From the NCBI GenBank assembly GCA_006969745.1, contig CP030886.1, forward strand, positions 1,207,001 through 1,271,000: DNA of 64,000 nt. The letters are read 5' to 3'. This stretch comes from Cytophagaceae bacterium. GTDB lineage: Bacteria; Bacteroidota; Bacteroidia; Cytophagales; Cyclobacteriaceae. Position numbers and translations under genes: made by a program. The notes under the pieces are model-generated. The model ran no database searches and was not told the origin of the DNA. It saw nothing but the letters and a program-made list of their open reading frames with translations. Shown here in pieces: positions 28,301-38,024 of the stretch. Position 1 is the first letter of the stretch; each line of letters begins with the position of its first letter.

Positions 28301-31300
28301 ATGAAATACTTACAATCCGCCATGGTTGTAATCCTGATGTTATGCGTCAGTGTTGCAAATGCTCAGTTTCAGAAAATGATAGAAAAGGCAGATGAAAAAT
28401 ATGAAACCGGCAACTATTCATCTGCAAGAAATCAAATTGCTGGTCTAAAGAAGAAGGCCACAAAAGATCTAGGCTATAACAATCCATACAATGCCATTGC
28501 GCTGGTAAAAGAAGCGAAAATCAACGTGGGTCTCGGGGAACTAGTGGATGTTATGAAACCACTGGAAGAGGCCACAGCAATGAGCGAGGAAGTAAATGGT
28601 GTGCAAAGTGCTGAGCATGGATTTATTTTGATGGAAGCTTCCGAAGTGTTGATCACATATGGGAACTTCCTTCTTGCAAGCGAATACATTGAGAAAGCTA
28701 CCAAAGCATTTGAAGCCTCAGGCTCTTTGATAGAAGATATTAAATCGGCTCTGGATGTACAAAGGGCACAGGTACTTGCCGGCAAAGGTTTTTACAGCGG
28801 TGCCATCAAACTCGTAGATGAGCAAACTGATTACTATTTGGGCAGAGCCCTCTCGACAGAGGGTGATAAGAATGATCAAGAGGATCGTAAGGAAGAATTT
28901 GCAAAGATGATGATTGTAAAAGCAAATTCTTTGCGTCACATGGGAGATTATCAATCAGCTGATTCAGCATTCATGACAAACCTCAATTGGGTCGAAGACA
29001 ATCTTAAAAAGACCCATTTGATGTGGGCAGCCAATGCCTATTTAAACGCCAAACTACTTGAAGAAAATGGACTTGCGGTTGATGCTCAGGCTAAGCTTTA
29101 TGAAGATGCTTACATCCAGGCCATACGGAAATATGACTTGTCTCACAATACAGTGATGACAATGCAGGCCAGCTTAATGAGGGCACTGTATCGAAATGGA
29201 CAAACCGCGCGTTTCAAAATTGTTAGCGCTGATTTCAAAAAATCCTTAAACGAATTTAAGAAAACCAGTATTTTCAATTTGGCTGAAGATAAAATGGATC
29301 TAACATTCGACCTGGATGATCAAAACATCAAGAAAATCGAAGACAAGATCAACAAGATGCTAACTGATCCTTCGATTCCTAAATACCATAGCGAGCGAAT
29401 AGAACTATTAGAATTAGCTAAAATGGTTGCCCTTTATGCCGGACGTCACAAGAATACTGAGGCATATGACACTGAAATATTGAAAATCAAAGAATTTTTA
29501 CTTGGACCAGAATCCCCAGAATATCATTTAACCAAAGTAAAACTTGCCAACTATTATGTGGATTTCACAGACAAGTTTTCAGAAGCAAAACAAATCTATG
29601 ACGAAAGTTTTCACTCAATAGTAGAACCTGAAATCACCAAAGGACATGTCGACTATCTCGACATCATGAATCACCTGGCTAAGTTTTATGAGGAAACTGA
29701 TAATTATTCCAAAGCTTCAGAAATTCTTGACGATGCGCTGCTTGCCGCAAGGGTTAAATATGATAATGAAGACATTGAGTATGGCAAAGAGCTGGAGAAA
29801 ATAGCTGGTCTTCAAATCAATATTGGCGAATATGAAAAAGCCACCGCTAATTTGGAGGAGGCTATTCGGATCATGGAGGCCGTTAAATCTGAAGAATCTA
29901 AGAGCTATCTCGCCTCAGCGTTTATTACAAAAGCCAAACTTCTTTCTATCAAAGGCGAATACGATGATGCCGAAGATCACATTTATGATTCCGAAGATCT
30001 TAGAGAGCAAGGAGCACTTATAATTGATGTAACCGGATTGAGTTACCAAGATGACTTGGGAGGGCTCTTTACCAGTATTGGCAGGTACTCAGATGCTACA
30101 GATCTTTTATCAGAATCGCTGAAAGAAAAGACTAACCAATTTGGAAATAGCAGCAGACATCTGAACAGGACGTTGGTTTTAAATGCTCGGCTAAATTTAA
30201 TCAAGGGAGACTATACACAAGCAGAGCAACAAGCGAGGAGAGCAAACACGATTGCCATTAGCATTTTTGGTGAAAATTCTTCTAAAGTAGTACCGTCAAT
30301 TCTCCAGTTGGCAGATGTCTATACAACCATTGGAGATTACGACAAAGCAGAAAATTTACTTAAAAATGCCATTCGAATTCAAAAAGAGAAGTTTGGACCT
30401 GATCACGTAGACGTGGGGAAATCCACATCCCAGCTTGCACTTGTTTATTTCTATCAGGACAAACCTTTAACACAAATTCAATCGCTGTTTCAGGAAGCGG
30501 AGAAAATTATTGGGCAGAAGCTAGGTTCAAATAATCCTACCTATGCTGTAATTCTTAAGAATATGGCAATTGCCAATATAGCTGCTGGCAATTATTCATT
30601 GGCATTTACCTACCTGAATCAAGCTGAGAACATTTGGAAAAGTAAAATTGGTAAAAGGAATAACATCAATGCTGCCACCGCCCTCGTTCTGAAAGGTGAT
30701 ATTTTCTATAAGCAGAAAAATTATCCTGAAGCTGAAAAATATTATGAGGATGCACAAAGACAATATCAACGTGTATTTAGTAACACGCACCCTGAATATG
30801 TAAAAGTTCAATCAAAACTCAGTAAGACATACTTCATGCAGGCACGATACAAAGATTCTCAAGATGAGATGGAAGGTGTGCTAGCTAATTACAAGAATTT
30901 TATAAAAGAGTATTTCCCTGCCCTGAGTGAGCGTGAAAAAGCTAAATTCTGGAATACAATCAAAGGTGACTATGAGTTTTACAACACGCTCATAGTCTCA
31001 AGAAACAGAAGCGCCAAGTATATTGGAGAGCTGTACAACAATGCACTTCTTACCAAGGCTTTGCTTCTAAACTCATCTATCAAAGTGCGCCAGCGAATTA
31101 TGAGTAGCAATGACCAGGAGCTGATAGATATGTATACCAAATGGGTGGAAGACAAAGAACTTCTTACTGCTGCATTATCCATGAGTATCCAGGATTTACA
31201 GGAAGGTGGCATCAACATGGAAGAGCTCTCGACAAATGTGGAGCTGCTGGAAAAAAATATCAGCTTGAAATCTGAGCTATTCTCGCAAAGTGCTGACAGT

Positions 31301-32500
31301 AAGCAAGTTGAATGGGGAGATGTGAAAGGTGCATTAGGAGAAAATGAAGTCGCAATTGAGATGGTTCGGTTCAGAGTATTTGACCATGCTTTTACAGATT
31401 CCATTATGTATGCCCTGCTTTATGTAAAGGGAGATAAAAAATCTGAACCGAAAATGATCTTGCTCGATAATGGTGAAGAACTGGAAAATAGATACTTGAA
31501 AACCTATCGAAACAGTATCAAATACAAAATAGAAGACAAGTACTCTTATGAGCAGTTTTGGCAGCCGATAGAAAACGAAATGGGCGCAATCTCAACCCTT
31601 TATTTATCTCCTGATGGAGTTTACAACCAGATCAATCTTGAAGCCATTCCGACTCCTGATGGCAAATATGTGCTGGACAACTCCAATATTCTATTGGTCA
31701 GTAACACCAAGGATCTGTACATGAATAAGATCAAAACTAAGGTAGTAGCAGAAAAAGAATATGCCATGATGTTTGGTAATCCGGAATTCTATCTAGAGAC
31801 ACAACCAGGAAAGCCACTGGCAACTTCTGGGCTAACCAGATCTACGGCAGAAGTGGTAACACCTCTTCCGGGCACAAAAGCAGAGATAGACGAATTGGAT
31901 GACTTACTTGATCGTAAAGGATGGTCAACAGATAAATTCACAGAAATGGATGCCAGTGAAGCTAAAATAAAGCTGGTAACCAACCCACGGGTTTTCCATG
32001 TTGCGACTCATGGTTTCTTCAAGGAAGCACCTAAGTCTAGCAACATTGATCAGGAATACAATGAATCTGCGGCATACGACAACCCACTGTTAAAAACAGG
32101 GCTTTTGCTAGCAGGTGCCGGTGACATCCTTAATCAAACGCAATTCAACTACAATGTTGACAATGGAATTCTTACTGCTTATGAAGCAATGAACCTAAAC
32201 CTCGATCAAACAGATTTAGTAGTTCTTTCTGCATGTGAAACAGGCCTGGGTGAAGTTCAAGCTGGAGAAGGTGTGTACGGTCTTCAGCGCGCGTTCCTAG
32301 TAGCGGGTGCACGAACTATCATCATGTCACTATTTAAAGTAAGTGATGATGCAACTCAGCAGCTTATGATCAAGTTTTATCGCAAATGGATAGAAACCGG
32401 AGACAAGCGTCAGGCATTCATAGACGCTAAAAAAGAAATAAGGAACGAATACAACGACCCAATCTATTGGGGACCATTCGTAATGATTGGATTGGATTAG
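28301..32500 (+). CDS. Exported TPR-CHAT domain protein
   Basis: A 1399-residue protein. A signal peptide (MKYLQSAMVVILMLCVSVANAQ) leads into about 950 residues of tetratricopeptide repeats (A-x-x-Y/F-L and N-L/A-A patterns such as YDKAENLLKNAIRIQ, YPEAEKYYEDAQRQYQ). A coiled linker precedes a C-terminal CHAT (caspase-HetF-associated) domain with catalytic pair His1237 (VFHVATHGFF) and Cys1312 (LSACETGLG). CHAT proteins are clan CD cysteine-protease-like, and TPR arms act as interaction or sensing scaffolds. The signal peptide places it outside the cytoplasm, unusual compared with cytosolic CHAT effectors. It stands alone on the plus strand with a terminator. Substrate unknown; a possible partner is the CHASE2/FecR pair downstream. 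Confidence 0.9.
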   Translation: MKYLQSAMVVILMLCVSVANAQFQKMIEKADEKYETGNYSSARNQIAGLKKKATKDLGYNNPYNAIALVKEAKINVGLGELVDVMKPLEEATAMSEEVNGVQSAEHGFILMEASEVLITYGNFLLASEYIEKATKAFEASGSLIEDIKSALDVQRAQVLAGKGFYSGAIKLVDEQTDYYLGRALSTEGDKNDQEDRKEEFAKMMIVKANSLRHMGDYQSADSAFMTNLNWVEDNLKKTHLMWAANAYLNAKLLEENGLAVDAQAKLYEDAYIQAIRKYDLSHNTVMTMQASLMRALYRNGQTARFKIVSADFKKSLNEFKKTSIFNLAEDKMDLTFDLDDQNIKKIEDKINKMLTDPSIPKYHSERIELLELAKMVALYAGRHKNTEAYDTEILKIKEFLLGPESPEYHLTKVKLANYYVDFTDKFSEAKQIYDESFHSIVEPEITKGHVDYLDIMNHLAKFYEETDNYSKASEILDDALLAARVKYDNEDIEYGKELEKIAGLQINIGEYEKATANLEEAIRIMEAVKSEESKSYLASAFITKAKLLSIKGEYDDAEDHIYDSEDLREQGALIIDVTGLSYQDDLGGLFTSIGRYSDATDLLSESLKEKTNQFGNSSRHLNRTLVLNARLNLIKGDYTQAEQQARRANTIAISIFGENSSKVVPSILQLADVYTTIGDYDKAENLLKNAIRIQKEKFGPDHVDVGKSTSQLALVYFYQDKPLTQIQSLFQEAEKIIGQKLGSNNPTYAVILKNMAIANIAAGNYSLAFTYLNQAENIWKSKIGKRNNINAATALVLKGDIFYKQKNYPEAEKYYEDAQRQYQRVFSNTHPEYVKVQSKLSKTYFMQARYKDSQDEMEGVLANYKNFIKEYFPALSEREKAKFWNTIKGDYEFYNTLIVSRNRSAKYIGELYNNALLTKALLLNSSIKVRQRIMSSNDQELIDMYTKWVEDKELLTAALSMSIQDLQEGGINMEELSTNVELLEKNISLKSELFSQSADSKQVEWGDVKGALGENEVAIEMVRFRVFDHAFTDSIMYALLYVKGDKKSEPKMILLDNGEELENRYLKTYRNSIKYKIEDKYSYEQFWQPIENEMGAISTLYLSPDGVYNQINLEAIPTPDGKYVLDNSNILLVSNTKDLYMNKIKTKVVAEKEYAMMFGNPEFYLETQPGKPLATSGLTRSTAEVVTPLPGTKAEIDELDDLLDRKGWSTDKFTEMDASEAKIKLVTNPRVFHVATHGFFKEAPKSSNIDQEYNESAAYDNPLLKTGLLLAGAGDILNQTQFNYNVDNGILTAYEAMNLNLDQTDLVVLSACETGLGEVQAGEGVYGLQRAFLVAGARTIIMSLFKVSDDATQQLMIKFYRKWIETGDKRQAFIDAKKEIRNEYNDPIYWGPFVMIGLD

Positions 32501-32519
32501 CCTGTAGATTTCGGATATT

Positions 32520-32547
32520 AAAAGCCAGTGACAAGTCACTGGCTTTT
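32520..32547. terminator. Bidirectional intrinsic terminator
   Basis: A perfect 12-bp stem AAAAGCCAGTGA/TCACTGGCTTTT with loop CAAG. The A- and T-tracts are part of the stem, so it works in both orientations, ending the CHAT gene on the plus strand and the permease gene on the minus strand. Confidence 0.85.
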
Positions 32548-32558
32548 AAGTTTAATTG

Positions 32559-35144
32559 CTAGTCATCCCTCAAGGAATTGACCGGATTATCATATGAGGC
32601 CTTTAGTGTTTGATAACTCACCGTAGCGATCGCAAGAACAATGGTGACTGCTCCTGAACTTAAAAACACCCAAATCGAAAGGTTTATTCTGTAAGCAAAA
32701 TTGTCCAGCCACTGATCCATAACCACCCAACCTATTGGCAGGGCCAATATCAGGGAAAAAATGACCAAACGGGTGAAATCAGTTGATAATAATAGAAACA
32801 GCCTTGAAACTGATGCCCCCATTACTTTCCGAATACCAATTTCCTTCTTTCGCTGTTCGACTGCATATGCTACAAGACCATAAAGGCCGAGACAGGAAAC
32901 AAAAATTGCCAAAATTGCAAAGTATGTAGATAGGCTTCCTGTTCTTTTTTCAGCCTCATACATCTCGTTAAAGTCCCGATCTAAAAAATAGGGATTAAAT
33001 TCCTGATTGGGGTACATGCGGTTCCAAACTTGCTCAATTTCAGACTGGATCTTTTCTTCCTGTCTAGGGTCGTACTTAATGTAAGCCCTCGGAGGAGCAT
33101 CTAACTTAAATATTACAATTGGCTCTATTTTGTTGTGTATCGACTTGAAGTTGAAATCATCTACTACCCCAACAATTTTCCGCTCGCCGTACGCTGTGAT
33201 TGTTTGGCCAATAGGATTCTTAATTCCCATTAATTCCTTCGCACGCTCATTGATCATAACGGTGGTGGAATCCAAAGCCAGGAAGTTCCTTCCTTCATTT
33301 ATTCGCAATTTCATAGTCGGAATGTAATTCTCGTCTACTCCCATAAAATGCATTAGAATTGATTCATCCGGATTCTTACCGGGCCAATCAAAAGCCGAAG
33401 TACTAGACATCACATATCCAGGATGCCTGTTTGATAAACCTACATTTTCAACACCACTAATCTTTCTCACTTCCTCAGCAAAGACTTTGCGCTGATCGTT
33501 AACAAACATGTAAATGACATGGTCTTTGTCGTATCCCAAATCTACGTTTTGAATAAATGAAAATTGAGAGTAGACAACCCATGTTCCAGTTATTAGAATA
33601 ACAGATATTGTGAACTGAAAAATAACAAGTGCTTTTCTTAGCCATTCCCCCCTTCTTCCAGATGCGTATTTATTTAATGTCCGTAGTGGTTGAATATTAC
33701 TTAGCACAAACGCAGGGTAAATACCTGAAAGCAATCCGGTAAGAAGTGCGCTGGCAACGACAACCACCACCAATCTCATTCCATTTTCAAGGCTAAAAAT
33801 GTACGCAAGGTCGAAAGATTTCCCTGTGATCTGATTGAATACAGGGAGGAGTATAATTACAATAGCCACTGCCAGAATTGAAGCGAAAAAGGCCATAATC
33901 ATTGATTCACTCAAGAATTGTAAAATCAGCTCGCGTCTACTTGCTCCTACGGTCTTTCTTAGCCCAACCTCCTTGGCTCTTTTGGCTGAACGAGCAGTGC
34001 TCAAATTCATAAAGTTGATACATGAAATCAATAAAATGAAGATGGCGACAATCGTGAAAATTTTCACATACATCATCTCGCCCTTAGTACTCACTTCTGC
34101 AGTGAAATCAACTTCCCCCAGATAAACATCCAAGAGTGGCTGCAAATAAATATCCGAAACAGATTTTGATAAATTAGTCTTTATAAGTCCAATGATCTTA
34201 TCATTTAGATTTGATAAATCCGCTTGTGGATCCAGTTCTACATAGGTGTACAACCAGTTCGATGCCCAGTTGCTCGCCCTGCTTGTATCTTCCTGGAGGT
34301 ACTTTTCAAAGTTCGTTACATAATCAAATTCAATATGGGAATTTCCGTGTACATTTTTCGCCACAGCAAGCACCTCATAATTTTCTCCATCCAACTCAAT
34401 TTCTTTTCCTACCGGAGTTCCATTTGGGAAATATTTCTCTGCTAGATTTTCATTGAGAACAAGGCCATTCAAGTTTTCTGAAAAGGAGGAAATATCCCCA
34501 TCCAAGAGTTCAAAAGAGAACATTTCAAAAAGACTTCCATCGGCCATAATGCCGCCATTTTCAGTAATTTTATTCTCTCCTTGCCTGAAAACATAACTGT
34601 TTTGGGTGTATCTCATGAAATTTAAAACTTCGGGGTATTCGCTTTCCAGAGCTGGACCTAAAGCTGTTGGCGTCACTGCAACCGGAAACAAGGGTTGGCC
34701 AGCATAATGTTGATTTTCAACTACTCGAAAAAGTTGATCCTTTTTTTTATGAAATTGATCAAAGCTTAATTCATCAGACACGAAAAGTCCTATCAATAAA
34801 ACAATGATTAAACCCATTGTTAGACCAAGTATGTTGAGGGTAGCATAAGATTTATGCTTCGAGAAGCTGCGAACTGCAATTTTGAGATAATTAAGATACA
34901 TAGCAGAATGAGAGTTATGGATTGGTTTATTTGATTTATGCTGATCTATTGCAATGGATTCAGCTGATCCGAATGACTTTGTAGCTTTGTCAAAAGCTTC
35001 TTGCTCGCTTAGACCATCATCGATTAAATCCTCAATATGATCCCGGAGATGCTGCTCCATCTCCTCTATAGATCCATGCTGGAATGCATTGAACCTGTAA
35101 AAAGATGTTAGCCAATTTTTTATAGATTCTTCCAGGTTGAACAT
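32559..35144 (-). CDS. MacB/FtsX-type membrane permease with N-terminal prefix domain
   Basis: An 861-residue inner-membrane protein. Residues 1-85 form a soluble prefix (EEMEQHLRDHIEDLIDDGLS and QEAFDKATKSFG), typical of permease prefix domain 1. Then follow two MacB-PCD/FtsX units: TM helix at about 97-115, periplasmic domain, TMs near 380-480 and, at the end, three helices (about 745-850) with RKKEIGIRKVMGAS, the hallmark FtsX motif; the first unit has KEVGLRKTVGAS. Such proteins move or signal across the envelope with an ABC ATPase partner, but no ATPase gene is adjacent. The upstream PadR gene ends one base before this start. Substrate unknown. Confidence 0.88.
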   Translation of the reverse strand: MFNLEESIKNWLTSFYRFNAFQHGSIEEMEQHLRDHIEDLIDDGLSEQEAFDKATKSFGSAESIAIDQHKSNKPIHNSHSAMYLNYLKIAVRSFSKHKSYATLNILGLTMGLIIVLLIGLFVSDELSFDQFHKKKDQLFRVVENQHYAGQPLFPVAVTPTALGPALESEYPEVLNFMRYTQNSYVFRQGENKITENGGIMADGSLFEMFSFELLDGDISSFSENLNGLVLNENLAEKYFPNGTPVGKEIELDGENYEVLAVAKNVHGNSHIEFDYVTNFEKYLQEDTSRASNWASNWLYTYVELDPQADLSNLNDKIIGLIKTNLSKSVSDIYLQPLLDVYLGEVDFTAEVSTKGEMMYVKIFTIVAIFILLISCINFMNLSTARSAKRAKEVGLRKTVGASRRELILQFLSESMIMAFFASILAVAIVIILLPVFNQITGKSFDLAYIFSLENGMRLVVVVVASALLTGLLSGIYPAFVLSNIQPLRTLNKYASGRRGEWLRKALVIFQFTISVILITGTWVVYSQFSFIQNVDLGYDKDHVIYMFVNDQRKVFAEEVRKISGVENVGLSNRHPGYVMSSTSAFDWPGKNPDESILMHFMGVDENYIPTMKLRINEGRNFLALDSTTVMINERAKELMGIKNPIGQTITAYGERKIVGVVDDFNFKSIHNKIEPIVIFKLDAPPRAYIKYDPRQEEKIQSEIEQVWNRMYPNQEFNPYFLDRDFNEMYEAEKRTGSLSTYFAILAIFVSCLGLYGLVAYAVEQRKKEIGIRKVMGASVSRLFLLLSTDFTRLVIFSLILALPIGWVVMDQWLDNFAYRINLSIWVFLSSGAVTIVLAIATVSYQTLKASYDNPVNSLRDD

Positions 35145-35145
35145 A

Positions 35146-35487
35146 CTAAACAGATGGTTCTATATCCCACAATAGACCTAATACTGAATGAACCTTCATC
35201 CACTGCTTTTTTTCTTCAAGTAATTCTTTTTTTCCTAGCTCAGTGATTTCATAATATTTCCTCGGTCGCGTGTTACCGGCATCATCCACAATCCACTTGG
35301 ATCGAATCGTCCCTTCTTTTACCATACGTTGTAAAACTGGGTATAACATACCATCGGACCATTCAATTTCACCACCAGACATCTCTTTGATTTTTTTTAT
35401 TATCAGGTATCCATAACTACTTCCTTGTTTCAAAATTCCTAGAATAATGGGTTTGGAAGATGCAGCGGTAAGATTTTTTGATATCAT
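35146..35487 (-). CDS. PadR-family transcriptional regulator
   Basis: A 113-residue winged-helix regulator. The N-terminal helix-turn-helix reads LGILKQGSSYGYLIIKKIKE, and the wing YPVLQRMVKEGTIRSKW followed by RPRKYYEITELGKKEL is the PadR signature. It probably represses its own operon with the permease. The gene is separated from the permease by one base. A paralogous pair lies at 55.6-58.6 kb. The AT-rich upstream region has weak inverted repeats that could be its operator. Confidence 0.9.
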   Translation of the reverse strand: MISKNLTAASSKPIILGILKQGSSYGYLIIKKIKEMSGGEIEWSDGMLYPVLQRMVKEGTIRSKWIVDDAGNTRPRKYYEITELGKKELLEEKKQWMKVHSVLGLLWDIEPSV

Positions 35488-35534
35488 GTAATATTATTTA
35501 TATCTATATTCTATATACATAGAGGTACAATGTA
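35486..35534 (-). promoter_or_regulatory. AT-rich promoter region of the PadR-permease operon with inverted repeats
   Basis: The 50 bases before the PadR start are nearly all A/T and contain repeated ATAT/TATA half-sites; TACAT (35516-35520) and ATGTA (35530-35534) form an inverted repeat with a 9-base spacer. PadR operators are commonly ATGT/ACAT repeats, so this is a candidate, not a proven, operator. Confidence 0.3.
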
Positions 35535-35601
35535 TTACGGAGATATTATTCCTTTAGTTACATTTTTATTAAAAACACGTGATAGGATGGCATAAAACAA
35601 A

Positions 35602-35628
35602 AAACCCTGATCCATTCGGACCAGGGTT
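35602..35628 (-). terminator. Intrinsic terminator of the CHASE2-FecR operon
   Basis: Stem AAACCCTG/CAGGGTTT extended by TCC/GGA past one mismatch, with loop ATTC. On the minus strand it is followed by TTTTTGTTTT, so it ends the transcript that leaves the FecR-like gene at 35656. Confidence 0.8.
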
Positions 35629-35655
35629 TCGAAAATTGTTTCTATATAGGGAGCC

Positions 35656-36594
35656 CTATTCGGTCTCTTTATAAACTTTGATTCCGTTTCTTTCGATGAT
35701 ATCCTTCTTCAAGATTTTGAAATCTTCGACATCCGGATTCATCTGGATTGCCTGCTCGATAGCAGTCAAGGCATCTACTATTAAGCCATTTTCTTCGTAG
35801 AATGAAGCATAAATCACCTTGTTAAGTGGGCTATCTTCATCTACTTCAGCCTTCAGGCTGCTAAGACCTTCCTCAAATTGTGCAGGATTTTCAGGACGCT
35901 TGATGGCAATATCTCCAGAAGAAACATCTTGATTTTCTTTCGCTCGAACGTTGATGATCCAAAGACCCTCTTCATTTTGCATTTGCTCTGAAGTAAAATC
36001 AAGTTCAACAGAATTTCCTGTAACTTCTTCTTTCATAATTTCTTCATCGAAGATGTTTTTCACCGTAACGATGAATACGTTTTCTTCCATATCATCAAGA
36101 ACATCCCAGGTTACAATGGCTTTGTCTCCTAAAACACTTGCATCCTCAGCAGGAATCAATGCTTTTATTTGCTCATCTCCCGCAAGAGCTCTTTTAGCAG
36201 CTCCTGTAGCATTCAGCCTCTGTCTGTAGTTTGGTTGCTCTTTTTCATTCATTTTATTGGCTAAGAACTTGGCATATCTGCTTGAAACACTGGCAGACTT
36301 AGTATTAACCATTTTAGCTAAATCAGAAACCTTCTTTGTACCTGGTGTACGTACTTCCAATGTTTTACCTGATTTGTGCATCAAACCGATGTATGCACCT
36401 TGAGACGCAATCAACTGATCGCCATCACTAAGCGTGGCTCCAGTTTTAAGGGCAACTGCAGTCGATGCACCTTCTTTTTTAACTTGATTTTGACCTTTAT
36501 TGGCCAGTACTCTAAATGTGTATCCTTGTCCGTTGGCAACTCCAACTGCAAAAACAAGCATTGTTGTGATAGCGATAGAAACAAACTTTCTCAT
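35656..36594 (-). CDS. FecR-like exported protein with C-terminal helical repeat
   Basis: A 312-residue protein with signal peptide (MRKFVSIAITTMLVFAVGVANG). The N-terminal half (about 25-110) looks like a FecR-type domain: LKTGATLSDGDQLIASQGAY and LEVRTPGTKKVSDL are typical short strands seen in FecR proteins that bind or display small ligands in the periplasm. The C-terminal end (about 235-310, SFYEENGLIVDALTAIEQAIQMNPD) looks like a TPR unit. It is the second gene of an operon after the CHASE2 protein (gap 35 bases) and is followed by a terminator. FecR assignment is by pattern only and of moderate certainty. Confidence 0.6.
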   Translation of the reverse strand: MRKFVSIAITTMLVFAVGVANGQGYTFRVLANKGQNQVKKEGASTAVALKTGATLSDGDQLIASQGAYIGLMHKSGKTLEVRTPGTKKVSDLAKMVNTKSASVSSRYAKFLANKMNEKEQPNYRQRLNATGAAKRALAGDEQIKALIPAEDASVLGDKAIVTWDVLDDMEENVFIVTVKNIFDEEIMKEEVTGNSVELDFTSEQMQNEEGLWIINVRAKENQDVSSGDIAIKRPENPAQFEEGLSSLKAEVDEDSPLNKVIYASFYEENGLIVDALTAIEQAIQMNPDVEDFKILKKDIIERNGIKVYKETE

Positions 36595-36629
36595 AATAGT
36601 TCCAGTAATATTTGGCGTTTTCTAAAAAT

Positions 36630-37886
36630 TTATAATCGTGATACTTTAAATAATTCTTTTCTTCCTTCTTTGGATAGCGAGTTCTTCACTACTCCGTAGA
36701 ATACTTCCAGGCCATCGCCTGAAAGTGCAATAGCAATAAGTAGGATATTCAACTCCAACTTGATGCTATAAAGATCCATCGCATAAATCATTATGTATGG
36801 AATCCCAACTAGTAAAATAACCTGAATCACCTTTGTGATTCCGTCATACCATTTAGGTAATTTTTTGTAGATCCAAGAGAAGACCATAATTGTGAAGAAC
36901 AACATAATCACGGTCAATGTCCATGTCTGAATATCGGAGAGATAGAAAATGTAATCTTCATTCAAAACCATCGAAACTATGTTGGCATGAATTACTCCTC
37001 CATACATGTCAGGAAATGCCCTTCCCACATACGTCTCATTCAATGGAGTGAAAAATTTATCTTCAAAATTTTCTCTATCTCCCAACTCTTCACCCAGAAA
37101 ACAGAATATGACAACCTTATCCTTTATGATTTCCGGAACAAAATTACCGGAGTAAACATCCCACACATCTAAGGCGAAATATTTATTTCCAAATTTGGTT
37201 GCCCCATAGTCTAGCACGTTTCCTCGGTAGTTAATTACCTCTTCTTCATTTCCTCGGGCCAAAAACTTATCAGCTTTCTCTTTGGAAAGATAACTCGCCA
37301 TTTTCACAGCAAAAGCCACTTGATTCTCACCGTTGTCAAGCTCAAGTTGTGGAACAAACGTTCTGCACATTTTTAAATCTTCCTGAACTCCGGCATCTGT
37401 GATGAGATTAGCAAAAGCTGGTGTTGCGTTCCAAGTAAACATTGGGTGTGACCACTCTAATGAATCAATTGATTCAGGGTCCATATTTCCCATTGTCTGC
37501 GATAGTTTGGTAACCAGAACTAAATTCTCAACTCTTCCAAGGGCTTCCATAAGCATAAGATCACCTAGTGTGTCTTCTTTTGGATAGTCGAAAAATAAAT
37601 CCACTCCAATCACTGCAGGATCATATTTACTGATCGAATCGAGCAAAACAGATATACCCATGCGTGACTCCAGGCCAACGTTCACAAGTACAACATTTTG
37701 ATCCGCAACCGGGTCATCCAGCAACTGAGAAAAATAGATATCGGTAAACTCCATGTCTGCGAATGCTTCTCCAATTGGATCCATTATGTCAAAGACCTTA
37801 AACGCGGTTAGACTCCCGAAAAGTCCCATCAGCGCGAAAATAAAAATTGTTCCGAGGATTACATCTCGCCAGAATCTTCTAAACAT
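36630..37886 (-). CDS. CHASE2-domain membrane protein without an output domain
   Basis: A 418-residue membrane protein. An N-terminal helix (VILGTIFIFALMGLFGSLTA) is followed by an extracytoplasmic CHASE2 domain (about 35-320) with VVLVNVGL, YDPAVIGVDLFFDYPKED, VVIFCFLGEELGDRE and GVIHANIVSMVLNED, the usual order of CHASE2 segments. Three transmembrane helices follow (about 325-400). Normally CHASE2 is fused to kinase, cyclase or CHAT outputs; this protein has only a short C-terminal tail (KNSLSKEGRKELFKVSRL), so signalling must pass to a separate partner, likely the FecR-like protein in the same operon. The exported CHAT protein 4 kb away is another candidate. Family call is firm; partner is inference. 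Confidence 0.85.
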   Translation of the reverse strand: MFRRFWRDVILGTIFIFALMGLFGSLTAFKVFDIMDPIGEAFADMEFTDIYFSQLLDDPVADQNVVLVNVGLESRMGISVLLDSISKYDPAVIGVDLFFDYPKEDTLGDLMLMEALGRVENLVLVTKLSQTMGNMDPESIDSLEWSHPMFTWNATPAFANLITDAGVQEDLKMCRTFVPQLELDNGENQVAFAVKMASYLSKEKADKFLARGNEEEVINYRGNVLDYGATKFGNKYFALDVWDVYSGNFVPEIIKDKVVIFCFLGEELGDRENFEDKFFTPLNETYVGRAFPDMYGGVIHANIVSMVLNEDYIFYLSDIQTWTLTVIMLFFTIMVFSWIYKKLPKWYDGITKVIQVILLVGIPYIMIYAMDLYSIKLELNILLIAIALSGDGLEVFYGVVKNSLSKEGRKELFKVSRL

Positions 37887-38024
37887 TATCTTTCTAGTTG
37901 GTGGGTTAGTTTGTAAAGATTATATATGCAATTAAAACATTTCTGACTAACGATCACAATTGATGTATTAGAAGAGTTCAATTTTTTCTTCAAATTACGC
38001 AATAAAAACTTTAATACTCGTCTT

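Noticed and set aside
28301-32500. CRISPR-associated TPR-CHAT (Craspase-type) effector
   Set aside because: There is no CRISPR array or cas gene in the window and the protein has a signal peptide, so it is not a cytosolic gRAMP partner.
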